DNA of 40,471 nt from Betaproteobacteria bacterium (GCA_005881895.1 VBCG01000059.1:1-40471), one strand, 5' to 3'; shown: positions 20,017-29,209, counted from the stretch's first letter. The notes: generated by a model not told the origin, from the sequence alone. A program made the numbers and translations.

Positions 20017-20943
20017 ATGCCGACGCGTCCGAAGCATTTCCTCCAATTCAAGGATTTTTCGCTCGACGAATTTTTCTGGCTGTTCGAGCGTACACGGTGG
20101 ATAAAGGAGCGCTTCAAGCGTTACGAGCTTTATCAACCGCTGCGCGACCGAACGCTTGCGATGGTGTTCGAGAAGGCGTCGACGCGCACGCGCGTGTCGT
20201 TCGAGGCGGGGATGAATCAGCTGGGCGGGATCGCGATCAATCTGAATCGCGGCGACACGCAGCTTTCGCGCGGCGAGCCGATCGAGGACCTGGCGCGCGT
20301 GATCTCCCGGATGGTTGACGTCGTGATGATCCGCACCTTCGAGCAATCGATCATCGAGCGCTTCGCGGCACATTCACGCGTTCCGGTCATCAATGGCTTG
20401 ACGAACGAATATCATCCCTGCCAGATTCTGGCGGATATCTATACGTACATTGAGCAACGCGGCTCGATCGCCGGGAAAACGGTTGCGTGGATCGGCGACT
20501 CGAACAACGTTTGCTACACGTGGCTTCAGGCAGCGGAAATCCTCGATTTCACTGTTCACCTGTCGTCACCCCCCGGATACGAAGTTGATGCCGCGCGTGC
20601 GGCCGTTCGCGATGTCCGCCGTTACAAGACATTCACCGACCCGATGGAAGCCTGTCGCGCCGTGGATCTAGTGACGACCGACGTATGGACGAGCATGGGT
20701 TTCGAGACGGAGAACGATGCACGGCGGCGCGCATTCGAAGATTGGCAGGTCGACGCCGCGATGATGCGCGAGGCGCGGCACGACGCGCTCTTCATGCATT
20801 GCCTGCCCGCACATCGTGGCGAGGAAGTCGCCGCCGAAGTGATTGACGGACCGCAAAGCGTCGTATGGGACGAGGCGGAGAATCGGCTGCATGCGCAGAA
20901 GGCGCTGCTCGAGTATGTCGTGTGCGGACGCGTCGCCGTTTAA
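20017..20943 (+). CDS. argF: Ornithine carbamoyltransferase
   Basis: Transfers the carbamoyl group of carbamoyl phosphate to ornithine, giving citrulline; uses the product of carAB in this window. The 308 residues contain the carbamoyl-phosphate loop STRTRVSFE, RGEPIEDLARVISR, the HPCQ motif, the Asp-rich WIGDSNNV loop and the ornithine-site HCLPAHRGEEV. The ATG at 20017 reads PTRPKHFLQFKDF, matching family starts; the open frame upstream overlaps rpsT and its terminator and is not used. No good ribosome-binding site is visible. argG, the next step in the pathway, lies 1.7 kb downstream on the same strand. Confidence 0.96.
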   Translation: MPTRPKHFLQFKDFSLDEFFWLFERTRWIKERFKRYELYQPLRDRTLAMVFEKASTRTRVSFEAGMNQLGGIAINLNRGDTQLSRGEPIEDLARVISRMVDVVMIRTFEQSIIERFAAHSRVPVINGLTNEYHPCQILADIYTYIEQRGSIAGKTVAWIGDSNNVCYTWLQAAEILDFTVHLSSPPGYEVDAARAAVRDVRRYKTFTDPMEACRAVDLVTTDVWTSMGFETENDARRRAFEDWQVDAAMMREARHDALFMHCLPAHRGEEVAAEVIDGPQSVVWDEAENRLHAQKALLEYVVCGRVAV

Positions 20944-20961
20944 AAATCGGAAGAGAATTCG

Positions 20962-21327
20962 ATGATCGATCACACCGGGTTGACCGTATCGGATGTCACG
21001 AAATCAAAAGTGTTTTATCGCGCGGCGCTTGCACCGCTCGGCTATACGCTGTTGATGGAGCTTGGGGACGACGGCGGTTTCGGCGTTGCCCCCAAGCCTG
21101 ATTTCTGGATCGGCCAGGGGACGTTGGGCGGCTCACGCAGCCATGTTGCGTTTCGGGCCGAAACGCGGCAACTCGTCGATGCATTCTATGAAGCGGCGAT
21201 GGCGGCCGCAGGAACGGATAATGGTCCGCCTGGCCTCCGTCCGCACTATCACCCGAACTACTATTGCGCATTCGTGCTCGATCCGGATGGACACAACATC
21301 GAGGCGGTCTGTCATGCCCCTGCTTGA
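20962..21327 (+). CDS. VOC-family (glyoxalase/bleomycin-resistance-fold) protein
   Basis: A 121-residue vicinal-oxygen-chelate protein. Two beta-alpha-beta-beta-beta modules are recognisable: DHTGLTVSDVTKSKVFYRAALAPLGYTLL at the start and SHVAFRAETRQLVDAFYEAAMAAAG followed by YYCAFVLDPDGHNIEAVCH at the end. Metal ligands are likely His4, a His in the second module and Glu in NIEAV, but the substrate is unknown. Eighteen bases after argF, so probably in the same transcript. Similar orphan VOC proteins are common in proteobacteria. Confidence 0.88.
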   Translation: MIDHTGLTVSDVTKSKVFYRAALAPLGYTLLMELGDDGGFGVAPKPDFWIGQGTLGGSRSHVAFRAETRQLVDAFYEAAMAAAGTDNGPPGLRPHYHPNYYCAFVLDPDGHNIEAVCHAPA

Positions 21328-21357
21328 GGATCGCGCGCCGATGGAGAATCACGTCCG

Positions 21358-22329
21358 ATGAATCGCAGAGACGCCTTGCGCGTGCTCGTCGGTTTGGTAA
21401 TCGCTATCGCGGCCGCACCCGCGGTTGCGCAGTCGTGGCCGGAGCGACCGATCAAGTTCATCATGGCGGCGCCTGCAGGCAGCTCGCTCGATGTGCTGGG
21501 CCGCACGATCGCCGACAAGTTGACCGCGCGCCTAGGGCAACCTGTTGTCGTCGAAAACAAGCCTGCGGCGGGCGGCACCGTTGCAACCGCCGAGGTCGCC
21601 AAATCGCCACCCGACGGTTACGCGATGATGATCGGCTTCAACGGCCCGCTGTCGTTCTCGCCGCTGTTGCAGAAGCTGCCCTACGACGTGCAGAAAGATC
21701 TCGCGCCGGTGATTACGACGACGAGCCAGCCGAATGTGCTCGCGGTCAACGCTACGCTTCCGATCAAGTCGGTGGCCGAGCTCGTCGCCTACGCGAAGGC
21801 GAATCCCGGCAAGCTCAACTATGCATCGGTCGGCAACGGCAGCTCATCGCATCTCAACATGGAATTGTTCAAGCAGATGGCAGGGATCGATGCCGTCCAT
21901 GTGCCGTTCAACGGCTCGCCGCCGGCCGTCACCGCCACAATCCAGGGCGAGACGCAAATGATCTTCGCCGTGATGCAACCGCTGCAGGCGCAGATACAGG
22001 CGGGGAAATTACGTGCGCTGGCAGTGACGACTGCAAAACGATTTCCGTTGCTGCCCGATTATCCGACGATCGCGGAGTCCGGTTATCCAGGCTTCGAGGC
22101 GCTGGCGTGGAACGGCGTTTTGGTCTCCGCCGGCACGCCGAAACCGGTCATCGCGCGCCTCAATGCCGAGATCAACGCCGTTCTCAAAGAGCCCGACGTC
22201 GTGCAAAAACTGCACGCACAGGGTTTTGATCTGATCGGTGGAACGCCCGAGGAATTCGGCGCGCTGATCAAAGGCGAATCGGACAAGTGGGCGCCGGTGA
22301 TCAAGAGGCTCGGACTGAAAATCGACTGA
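21358..22329 (+). CDS. Bug-family tripartite tricarboxylate transporter receptor
   Basis: Periplasmic solute-binding protein (TctC/Bug family) for carboxylates or similar small compounds, hugely expanded in Burkholderiales. The 323 residues have a signal peptide (about 1-25, ending AVAQ), then WPERPIKFIMAAPAGSSLDVLGRTIADKL, VVVENKPAAGGTVATAEVAKSPPDGY, DLAPVI, NPGKLNYASVGNGSSSHL, HVPFNGSPPAVTATIQGETQM and a VAEP-type IAESGYPGFEALAWNGV stretch. No TctA/TctB membrane genes are nearby, the usual orphan state of Bug genes. It starts 30 bases after the VOC gene. Confidence 0.92.
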   Translation: MNRRDALRVLVGLVIAIAAAPAVAQSWPERPIKFIMAAPAGSSLDVLGRTIADKLTARLGQPVVVENKPAAGGTVATAEVAKSPPDGYAMMIGFNGPLSFSPLLQKLPYDVQKDLAPVITTTSQPNVLAVNATLPIKSVAELVAYAKANPGKLNYASVGNGSSSHLNMELFKQMAGIDAVHVPFNGSPPAVTATIQGETQMIFAVMQPLQAQIQAGKLRALAVTTAKRFPLLPDYPTIAESGYPGFEALAWNGVLVSAGTPKPVIARLNAEINAVLKEPDVVQKLHAQGFDLIGGTPEEFGALIKGESDKWAPVIKRLGLKID

Positions 22330-22332
22330 GCG

Positions 22333-22602
22333 ATGCGCACCGCGATCATCATCGTTGGGGGCCTGGCGTTGTTTGGCGTCTTCGTCCTCATCGCGCGTTT
22401 CGCCGGCGGCACGCAAACGATTCCGATGGCGGCGAAGATTTTCATTCCGCTGTGGCTCGTTGCGGCGCTGATCAACCTGTGGATCGGCGTCGCGCGGGCA
22501 GGTTACTCGGTCGCCGAGGAGTTGCCGATATTCCTGCTCATCTTCGCTGTGCCCGCCACCGTCGCCGCGTTCACATGGTGGAAGCTTTCGAGCGCGACCT
22601 AA
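22333..22602 (+). CDS. Small inner-membrane protein
   Basis: Unrecognised 89-residue protein with three hydrophobic segments: about 2-24 ([20 protein letters not shown]), about 33-53 ([21 protein letters not shown]) and about 63-86 ([23 protein letters not shown]). Only short, weakly charged loops join them. It begins 4 bases after the Bug receptor stop and ends 13 bases before argG, so it is surely co-transcribed. No motif suggests a function. Translation coupled to the receptor gene hints at a shared role, but this is only context. Confidence 0.7.
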   Translation: MRTAIIIVGGLALFGVFVLIARFAGGTQTIPMAAKIFIPLWLVAALINLWIGVARAGYSVAEELPIFLLIFAVPATVAAFTWWKLSSAT

Positions 22603-22615
22603 ACGGACGTTCATC

Positions 22616-23854
22616 ATGCCCGCCGACGCCAACATCAAAAAAGTCGTCCTCGCCTATTCCGGCGGGCTCGACACGTCGGTCATTCTGAAATGGTTGCAAG
22701 ATGTTTATCGGTGCGATGTCGTCACTTTCACGGCCGACATCGGGCAAGGCGAGGAAGTCGAGCCCGCGCGCGCGAAGGCGCTCAAGATGGGCATCAAGAA
22801 AGAGAATATCTATATCGAGGATCTGCAAGAGGAGTTCGTCCGCGATTTCGTGTTTCCGATGTTTCGCGCAAATGCCGTCTACGAAGGTGAATATCTGCTC
22901 GGCACGTCGATCGCACGACCGCTGATCGGGAAGCGGCTGGTCGAAATCGCGAAAGAGACCGGCGCCGATGCGATCGCACACGGCGCGACTGGCAAGGGCA
23001 ACGATCAGGTCCGCTTCGAGCTCACCGCGTACGCGCTGATGCCCAACGTCACGATCATCGCGCCCTGGCGTGAATGGGATCTGCTGTCACGCGAGAAGCT
23101 GGTCGCGTACGCCGATCAGCACGGGATCCCCGTCGATTTCAAAAAGCGCGACGCTGTTGGTGCGCCCTACTCGATGGACGCGAACCTGCTGCACATCAGC
23201 TACGAAGGCGGCGTGCTGGAAGACCCTGATTTCGCGCCCGAGGAATCGATGTGGCGTATGACGGTCGCGCCCGAAAAGGCGCCGGACAAGGCTCAAATCA
23301 TCGAGCTCACGTACGAGAACGGCGACATTGCGGGCATCGATGGCGAAAAAATGACGCCTGCGCAGGTACTGACGAAGCTGAACGAGATCGGCGGCCGACA
23401 CGGCATCGGCCGACTCGACATCGTTGAAAACCGCTATGTCGGCATGAAGTCGCGCGGTTGTTACGAGACGCCGGGCGGCACGATCATGCTGAAGGCTCAC
23501 CGCGCGATGGAATCGATCACGCTGGATCGCGAAGTGCTGGCACTCAAGGACGACTTGATGCCGCGCTATGCACGGCTGGTTTACAACGGTTACTGGTTCA
23601 GCCCGGAGCGCACGTTGCTGCAGGGATTGATCGACGCTTCGCAAACAACGGTCAACGGTACAGTGAAGCTCAAGCTGTACAAAGGCACCATCATGTGCAT
23701 CGGTCGCGCATCGGAGAGCGACTCGCTGTTCGACACGCGCATTGCGACGTTCGACGATGACGCCGGCGCGTACGATCAAAAGGACGCCGGCGGCTTCATC
23801 AAGCTGAACGCGCTCCGACTGCGCATTGCGGCCAACCGCCGGCGAGGCAAATAA
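22616..23854 (+). CDS. argG: Argininosuccinate synthase
   Basis: ATP-dependent joining of citrulline and aspartate, the penultimate step of arginine synthesis. The 412 residues include the PP-loop ATP motif [53 protein letters not shown], and the substrate region [18 protein letters not shown]. Together with argF and carAB this window holds three consecutive steps to argininosuccinate. The ATG is preceded only by a weak GGACG. Confidence 0.98.
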   Translation: MPADANIKKVVLAYSGGLDTSVILKWLQDVYRCDVVTFTADIGQGEEVEPARAKALKMGIKKENIYIEDLQEEFVRDFVFPMFRANAVYEGEYLLGTSIARPLIGKRLVEIAKETGADAIAHGATGKGNDQVRFELTAYALMPNVTIIAPWREWDLLSREKLVAYADQHGIPVDFKKRDAVGAPYSMDANLLHISYEGGVLEDPDFAPEESMWRMTVAPEKAPDKAQIIELTYENGDIAGIDGEKMTPAQVLTKLNEIGGRHGIGRLDIVENRYVGMKSRGCYETPGGTIMLKAHRAMESITLDREVLALKDDLMPRYARLVYNGYWFSPERTLLQGLIDASQTTVNGTVKLKLYKGTIMCIGRASESDSLFDTRIATFDDDAGAYDQKDAGGFIKLNALRLRIAANRRRGK

Positions 23855-23887
23855 GGCTCACGGGCGGCAATACGGGCAACGACCGGC

Positions 23888-24769
23888 GTGCCTGAGCTTC
23901 CGGATGTCGTCATCTATTGTGAAGCACTCGCCGCGCGAATCGGCGGCCAGGTGCTGGAACGTGTTCGCCTGATCAGCCCTTTCGTGCTGCGCACCGCGGT
24001 CCCGCCGATTGGCGACGTCGAAGGGAAGCGCGTCGTCGGCGTGGAGCGGCTCGGTAAACGGATCGTCATTGCGCTCGAAGGCGATCTTTTCCTCGTCATT
24101 CACCTGATGATCGCCGGCCGTCTGCGTTGGCTCGCCGACGGCGCAAAGCCGCCGGGGCGCATTACGCTCGCGCTGTTCGAATTTGCTATCGGCCGTCTGG
24201 CATTCACGGAGGCTGGGACGAAGCGTCGCGCGTCATTGCACATGGTCCGTGGCGAATCGGCGCTCGCACAGTTCGACATGGGCGGACTGGACGTGGAGCG
24301 CGCTGATCGCGCTGCCTTCGCGCAGCGCCTGACAAGCGAAAATCACACGCTCAAACGCGCCCTTACCGACCCGCGTCTTCTAAGCGGCATCGGCAACGCC
24401 TATTCCGACGAAATACTCCACCGCGCGCGATTGTCACCGCTCGCCCTCACGCGCAAGCTTTCGGATGACGCGATGACGCGCCTGTACGCCGCGACGCGCG
24501 CGGTGCTCGCGGAGTGGATCGATCGGCTGCGCGTCGAGAGCGCCGAAAGCTTTCCCGAAAAGGTCACGGCATTTCGGCCGCAGATGGCCGTCCACGGCCG
24601 CTACCGGCAGCCGTGCCCCGTGTGTGGCGAACCGGTGCAGCGCATCGTCTATGCGGAGAACGAGTGCAACTACTGCGCGCGTTGTCAGACCGGCGGTACG
24701 ATTCTCGCGGATCGGGCGCTATCGCGGCTTCTGCACGATAGCTATTCGCGGTCGCTCGATGACGGATGA
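23888..24769 (+). CDS. Fpg/Nei-family DNA glycosylase
   Basis: Base-excision repair enzyme for oxidised bases with AP-lyase activity. The 293 residues begin PELPDVVIY after a GTG start, giving the catalytic N-terminal Pro and Glu of MPELPD. The beta-sandwich Lys is in VERLGKRIVIAL, the helix-two-turn-helix region includes LTDPRLLSGIGNAYSDEILHRARLSPL, and the C-terminal zinc finger is CPVC...ENECNYCARCQTGG. The Cys spacing differs slightly from classical MutM (C-x2-C then C-x2-C with an extra upstream Cys in NECNYC), so I do not assign MutM or Nei. It starts 34 bases after argG. Confidence 0.92.
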   Translation: MPELPDVVIYCEALAARIGGQVLERVRLISPFVLRTAVPPIGDVEGKRVVGVERLGKRIVIALEGDLFLVIHLMIAGRLRWLADGAKPPGRITLALFEFAIGRLAFTEAGTKRRASLHMVRGESALAQFDMGGLDVERADRAAFAQRLTSENHTLKRALTDPRLLSGIGNAYSDEILHRARLSPLALTRKLSDDAMTRLYAATRAVLAEWIDRLRVESAESFPEKVTAFRPQMAVHGRYRQPCPVCGEPVQRIVYAENECNYCARCQTGGTILADRALSRLLHDSYSRSLDDG

Positions 24770-24794
24770 ATCGTGATGCGCCAAAATCGCGACT

Positions 24795-25217
24795 CTAGCT
24801 CCAATAGAACGACAGCGCTTCGTGCCGCGCGCGGCTGACAGCGACGCGCCGCGTTTGCGTGCGGCCCTGGTACTCCGCGGTCACGATGTACTGGCCGTCG
24901 GGCAGATGTGCGAGAAAGATCGGGCCCTGCGATGCGCGATCGACGATCACTTGACCGGCTGCGTCGAGGATTTGCAGATGCACATCGGCGACAAACTCGG
25001 CACGCTCGCCGTCGCCGCGCCGGGAGAACATGAGCTCGAGCGGATAAATCCGAGCCTCGGCGCGCAGAGCCTCGGCTTCCTCTTGCCCAATGCCGCCGTT
25101 CACGTAGTTGATGTGAGCGTTGATCAGGGATTGTAGGTCCGCGCCGTAGAGGTTCGAAACGGAGAGGGCGCCGGCGAGGACCACGGCTCGCAACGCAAGC
25201 CTGGCGGACACTGACAT
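24795..25217 (-). CDS. Small exported protein with carboxypeptidase-regulatory-like beta domain
   Basis: The 140 residues carry a signal peptide (about 1-25, ending LYGA), a short alpha-helical segment with INYVNGGIGQEEAEALRAEARIYPLELMFS, then a beta-rich part (FVADVHLQILDAAGQVIVDRASQGPIFLAHLPDGQYIVTAEYQGRTQTRRVAV) of the transthyretin-like, carboxypeptidase regulatory type. Similar small periplasmic proteins with an N-YV-GG-G-EE motif occur across Burkholderiales; none that I know has an assigned function. The start is an ATG with AAGGAGGTTG just upstream, a strong ribosome-binding site. Confidence 0.72.
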   Translation of the reverse strand: MSVSARLALRAVVLAGALSVSNLYGADLQSLINAHINYVNGGIGQEEAEALRAEARIYPLELMFSRRGDGERAEFVADVHLQILDAAGQVIVDRASQGPIFLAHLPDGQYIVTAEYQGRTQTRRVAVSRARHEALSFYWS

Positions 25218-25372
25218 AACAACCTCCTTGCAATTCGTGGGCGGGTGCGCCGGAACAGAGACGCTTCTTTGGCAAGTTACGTCAGCAGCGGGAATGCGGC
25301 CATCGGCGGGCGGCGGCTGGCGCCGTCAGCGGATTGCCGACAACGTTGCACGGTTTGCTAAGCGATCGGGCG

Positions 25373-26332
25373 CTAGAAGCCGACCCGCGCGCGGCGTCCG
25401 CACAGTTTCTTCGCGTCGATATCCTCGGGAACGAGGTAGTCGCGATTGGCAAGTTGCGCGGTTCCGAAGGCGTCGAGCAGCAGCTTGCGCATGTCGCGCG
25501 GCGGAACGCTTGCGAGCCGATCGACCACCGACTCCGAGGGTTCAGCAGGGAACGGCCAATTGTGCGCGTCGAGGATTTCGCGATAGACGGCAAGCGCGAT
25601 CCGCCGCGATCCCTCGGCATCGGGCCGGTCGATCGAATAGACATTCATTCGATTGAGAATCGGCTCCGGGATGACCGACTCGTCGTTGGCCGTGGCAACC
25701 CACAGGATATGCGACGCGTCCATGTCGACATCGATGAACTCGTCCTTGAAATGAGATGCCGTGTCGGGCTCGAGCAACGAGTAGAGCGCGCCGATCGGAT
25801 CGTAACGCGCGTCGCCGCCGGCCTTGTCGACTTCGTCCAATACGACGACGGGATTTGCGTACTCGCCCTCGATCAGCGTCTGCGCGACCTTGCCGGGCCG
25901 CGCGTTATGCCATTGCGCCGATGCACCCGTCAGAACCCAGCCCGCCGTCAACGAGCTCATCGACACGAACTCGAATCCGGTGCTAAGCGCTTGAGCGAGC
26001 TTCTTCGCGAAATACGTTTTGCCGAGCCCCGGCTCGCCGAGAAGCAACATCGGTGTAAATTGCACCGCCTCGTTGCCGGCGACGGCGAGCGCCAAATATT
26101 TTCGCAGGTCGTCGACGACGCGCGCGAAATTGGGGGAAGCGTCGTAGAGATCGTCGACCGCAGAGGCCGTCGACGGCTTGATGATGTAGCGCGAGCCGCC
26201 GAGCTCGCACATCCGGTCGTACCAGCTTTTCAGACCTTCGTTGCGGCGCGCCGCACCATCTTCGCGCGCCCGCCCAACATCGGCGACCGAGTAGATCGAC
26301 TGAAGATCGGCGAGTGGAATCGCGGCGTCCAT
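25373..26332 (-). CDS. Stand-alone Lon-type AAA+ ATPase
   Basis: A 319-residue AAA+ protein whose core resembles the ATPase module of Lon: Walker A GEPGLGKT (about 99-106), Walker B VVVLDEVDK (about 162-170), and the Lon-like stretch DPIGALYSLLEPDTASHFKDEFIDVDMDASHILWVATANDES, followed by a small helical lid region (PEPILNRMNVYSIDRPD...). Neither the Lon N-terminal substrate domain nor the Ser-Lys protease domain is present; the N-terminal 80 residues are helical and unrelated. It may be a chaperone-like unfoldase, an assembly factor, or work with a partner encoded elsewhere. It stands alone, convergent-free and divergent from yajQ. Confidence 0.85.
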   Translation of the reverse strand: MDAAIPLADLQSIYSVADVGRAREDGAARRNEGLKSWYDRMCELGGSRYIIKPSTASAVDDLYDASPNFARVVDDLRKYLALAVAGNEAVQFTPMLLLGEPGLGKTYFAKKLAQALSTGFEFVSMSSLTAGWVLTGASAQWHNARPGKVAQTLIEGEYANPVVVLDEVDKAGGDARYDPIGALYSLLEPDTASHFKDEFIDVDMDASHILWVATANDESVIPEPILNRMNVYSIDRPDAEGSRRIALAVYREILDAHNWPFPAEPSESVVDRLASVPPRDMRKLLLDAFGTAQLANRDYLVPEDIDAKKLCGRRARVGF

Positions 26333-26550
26333 TGGTATCAGCCCTCCAGTGAATCCGATGCATTAAACATGCCAAATTCCGGACGCGTTGCCAAGAGGCG
26401 GACGCCGTCAGAGTGATGCTGATGCGCGTTGTGGCAGGCACGCGACATGCGTGTCGGCACGAGCGATGCACCGCCTCCGTGCGCCTCCGACGTGCATTTG
26501 CGCCATGCCGGTGCCCGTGCTAGCGTGGCCGGAAGCGAGGAAAAATTCCA

Positions 26551-27036
26551 ATGCCATCGTTCGATATCGTTTCGGAAGTGAACGACGTGGAAGTTCGTAA
26601 TGCGCTCGACCAGACGAACAAGGAGGTGGGAACGCGGTTCGACTTCAAGGGCTCCGACGCGCGCGTCGAGTACAAGGACAAGACGCTGACGCTCTACGCC
26701 GACGACGACTTCAAGCTCAAACAGGTGACCGACATCCTGACCGGCAAGCTGGCCAAGCGACAGGTCGATGTGCGCTCGCTCAAGTACGGTGAGATCGAAA
26801 AGATATCAGGCAACAAGGTCAAGCAAGCGATCACCGTTCGCACGGGCGTCGATCAGGAGCTGGCCAAGAAGATCGTGAAGGTGCTGAAGGAAAGCAAAAT
26901 GAAGGTCCAGGGATCGATCCAGGGCGACGTCGTGCGTGTTTCGGGGGCCAAGCGCGACGAATTGCAAAATGCTATCGCCCTCATTCGCAAGACGATCACG
27001 GATTTCCCGCTGCAATACCAGAATTTCCGGGATTGA
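26551..27036 (+). CDS. yajQ: YajQ-family nucleotide-binding protein
   Basis: UPF0234/YajQ protein of 161 residues, full length. It has the family start [36 protein letters not shown], the [16 protein letters not shown] segment and the C-terminal [28 protein letters not shown]. Some YajQ proteins bind cyclic di-GMP and act as transcription cofactors (Xanthomonas), others bind tRNA or GTP; which applies here is unknown. AGGAA lies before the ATG. Its stop abuts the stop of the DUF3501 gene on the other strand with no base between (TGATCA). Confidence 0.95.
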   Translation: MPSFDIVSEVNDVEVRNALDQTNKEVGTRFDFKGSDARVEYKDKTLTLYADDDFKLKQVTDILTGKLAKRQVDVRSLKYGEIEKISGNKVKQAITVRTGVDQELAKKIVKVLKESKMKVQGSIQGDVVRVSGAKRDELQNAIALIRKTITDFPLQYQNFRD

Positions 27037-27651
27037 TCAGGCAATATCCGCGACCAGCGATTGCCGCGTCGCGGCGCCGACCGCCGGGATTTCCGCTTGG
27101 TAATTCGGATGATCGACACCGAACCCCAATGCAACACCGTATTTGAGCGCCGATATCATCTCGGGCGTCAACTCGAACCGCAGGAAATGAACCGATGATG
27201 TCTTCTCGTCGGTTTCGCGCTCGAGGTCCTCGTCGGCGATCGCAAAAACGCGGGGGCAGCCTTCCACTTGCAGCCATACTTTCCGCTCGATGCCTTTGAG
27301 CTTCGCGAGAGCGCGCCCCCGCTCCCTGGCGTCGTCGTACTCGATCAGCATCGTCGCCTTGAAGTTGTGGCCATCGGGAATGAGCGGGTTGTACGCCGCC
27401 AGCTCGGCTTCGATGCCCTCCTCGTCGAATATCTTCTCGATCCGCAGCATTTCCTGAATCTGATAGCGGATCGTCAGCTCGTCCTCGAACAACAGCGTCA
27501 CATGCTCGCCGAGATGAAGCGTCCGCGCGCGCTTGTGCTCGATCACGCGAGCGCGAAATTCCTTGCGCTCCCTGGCATACGCCTCGAGCGTCATCAAGCT
27601 TTCGCGCTTGATCCGCCGCTTCGCGATCAAAGTTTTCGAATTCTTGGACAT
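27037..27651 (-). CDS. DUF3501 family protein
   Basis: Conserved 204-residue protein of unknown function. Typical segments are LMTLEAYARERKEFRARVIEHKRARTLHLGEHVTLLFEDELTIRYQIQEMLRIEKI, IEAELAAYNPLIPDGHNFKATMLIEYDD and DEKTSSVHFLRFELTPEMISALKYGVALGFGVDHPNY. No catalytic motif or membrane segment is seen. The ATG at 27651 has GGAGG five bases upstream, which settles the start. It lies 31 bases downstream of the Fe-S protein; DUF3501, this Fe-S protein and rubrerythrin form a gene set that recurs in proteobacteria, suggesting a joint role in peroxide or electron handling. Confidence 0.88.
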   Translation of the reverse strand: MSKNSKTLIAKRRIKRESLMTLEAYARERKEFRARVIEHKRARTLHLGEHVTLLFEDELTIRYQIQEMLRIEKIFDEEGIEAELAAYNPLIPDGHNFKATMLIEYDDARERGRALAKLKGIERKVWLQVEGCPRVFAIADEDLERETDEKTSSVHFLRFELTPEMISALKYGVALGFGVDHPNYQAEIPAVGAATRQSLVADIA

Positions 27652-27682
27652 TCGGCCTCCGCAAACAATCGGACTCGCTTCC

Positions 27683-29029
27683 TCACGAGCCGGGTAGTCC
27701 GTAAGCGATCCGCAGCAACGTCAGCGGATGTTCCTTCCGGGCGCGCGTGTTGCCCTCCTCGGCGAGCCCTTCGAGGATGCGCCGGCCGGCGATCGGGCAA
27801 TCGGAGCTCACGTAGTCGGGATCGGCATCATTTATCCGTCTGAACACGGGACGCCCGATTTTCATCGAATCGGCATAGAACTCGCGCTTGATCCCCCACG
27901 TGCCGTCGTGGCCGGAACAGCGCTCGATCGTGTTGACTGTCGTATCGGGCACCTGCTCCAGCAGCTCGCGCGTTTTCTGACCGACGTTCTGGACACGCGC
28001 GTGACATGGAATGTGATAGCTGATCTTGCCGAGCGGGGCCGTGAAATCGCGTTTCAGCAGTCCGTCCTTGTCGCGAAATACCAGGTATTCAAACGGATCG
28101 AACATCGCCTCGGCCACGGTCTGCACGTCGGGATCGCCGGCAAAAATGAGCGGCAATTCCTGCTTGAACATCAATGTACAAGAGGGAACCGGTGTGAGAA
28201 TGGCGTAGCCCGCGCGGGCGAACTCAACAAGGAGCGGAATGTTCGTCGCCTTCAGTTTTTCGACGGCCCCCAGGTCGCCGAGTTCCAGCTTGGGCATGCC
28301 GCAGCACACTTCGCCTTCGATCAGCGTGTACGGAATTTCGTTATGCGCGAGAATTTTCAGCAAATCGTGGCCGATCCCCGGCTCGTTGTAATTGACGTAG
28401 CACGTGGTGAAAATCGTGACCTTGCCCGGTGTGCGCGCGCCGTTACGAACCGGCCATTGCAATGAAGGAGACGGATGGTCAAGAAAGCGCTCGCCAGCGT
28501 ACGGTGGCAGCTCCGCCTTGGCGGCCACGCCGAGTACTTTCTCCATGACTTTGCGCGCCGATGGCATCACGTTGGCTTTGTTGACGACCTTCACGACGAC
28601 GGGAATCGTGGCGAGCTTGCCGACCTTGTCAGTGCTCGTCAGAAGGCGATCGCGAAAGCCGGTCTTGCCATCCTCGAAGGCCTTCGCCTTCCCGCGCAGC
28701 ATCAGCTTGGGAAAATCGACGTTCCACGGATGGGGCGGAACGTACGGGCATTTGGTCATGAAGCAGAGGTCGCACAGGTAACATTGATCGACGACCTTCC
28801 AGAAATCCGACTTCGCAACACCATCGACTTCCATCGTCTTGCTGTTGTCGACGAGATCGAACAGCGTCGGGAAAGCGCCGCACAGCGACACGCAGCGCCG
28901 ACAGCCATGACAGATATTAAAGATCCGCTCCATCTCCTTGTAGAGCGATTCTTCGTTGTAGAACTCGGGATTGCGCCAGTCGAGCGGGTGGCGCGTGGGC
29001 GCGTCGAGGTTGCCTTCACGGAGCGTCAT
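27683..29029 (-). CDS. Iron-sulfur oxidoreductase (GlpC/heterodisulfide-reductase-like)
   Basis: A 448-residue protein with an N-terminal pair of 4Fe-4S sites (CHGCRRCVSLCGAFP and CYLCDLCFMTKCPY) and two C-terminal CCG-type cysteine domains (CCGMPKLE and HIPCHARVQN...CSGHDGTW), as in GlpC and HdrB/D subunits that pass electrons between quinones or thiols and partners. No flavin or membrane domain is encoded nearby. It starts at the ATG 29029 with GGGGA upstream; a 36-residue longer frame has no family similarity. Between rubrerythrin and DUF3501, it likely supplies reductant to rubrerythrin or its partner, an inference from context. Confidence 0.9.
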   Translation of the reverse strand: MTLREGNLDAPTRHPLDWRNPEFYNEESLYKEMERIFNICHGCRRCVSLCGAFPTLFDLVDNSKTMEVDGVAKSDFWKVVDQCYLCDLCFMTKCPYVPPHPWNVDFPKLMLRGKAKAFEDGKTGFRDRLLTSTDKVGKLATIPVVVKVVNKANVMPSARKVMEKVLGVAAKAELPPYAGERFLDHPSPSLQWPVRNGARTPGKVTIFTTCYVNYNEPGIGHDLLKILAHNEIPYTLIEGEVCCGMPKLELGDLGAVEKLKATNIPLLVEFARAGYAILTPVPSCTLMFKQELPLIFAGDPDVQTVAEAMFDPFEYLVFRDKDGLLKRDFTAPLGKISYHIPCHARVQNVGQKTRELLEQVPDTTVNTIERCSGHDGTWGIKREFYADSMKIGRPVFRRINDADPDYVSSDCPIAGRRILEGLAEEGNTRARKEHPLTLLRIAYGLPGS

Positions 29030-29102
29030 GGCTTTCCCCAGCCGCAAGATGGTTGGCAAACGTGCAAGCGCTGCGCATTCGCACAGTCGCCACCCATCTT
29101 CC

Positions 29103-29143
29103 CGCGAATTGAGGGGGGCGGCACGCGACCACTCCAATTCGCG
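29103..29143 (-). repeat. Inverted repeat 2 between rubrerythrin and Fe-S genes
   Basis: Perfect 9-bp arms CGCGAATTG/CAATTCGCG (29103-29111 and 29135-29143) with a 23-base loop. It follows inverted repeat 1 in the minus-strand transcript. Confidence 0.6.
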
Positions 29144-29146
29144 GAG

Positions 29147-29209
29147 TTATTCCGTCGCGGCGTTTACTGGTTGAATCAAAGCGAGCAATCCTCCGCCGCG
29201 ACGGGATAA
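29147..29209 (-). repeat. Long inverted repeat 1 just after the rubrerythrin gene
   Basis: 16-base arms with a single G-T mismatch: a perfect 11-bp core CCGTCGCGGCG/CGCCGCGACGG (29152-29162 and 29194-29204) extended by TTATT/GATAA, 31-base loop. It begins 3 bases after the rubrerythrin stop on the minus strand. No U-tract follows, so it is more likely an mRNA-stabilising or partial attenuator structure than a strong terminator. Confidence 0.65.
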
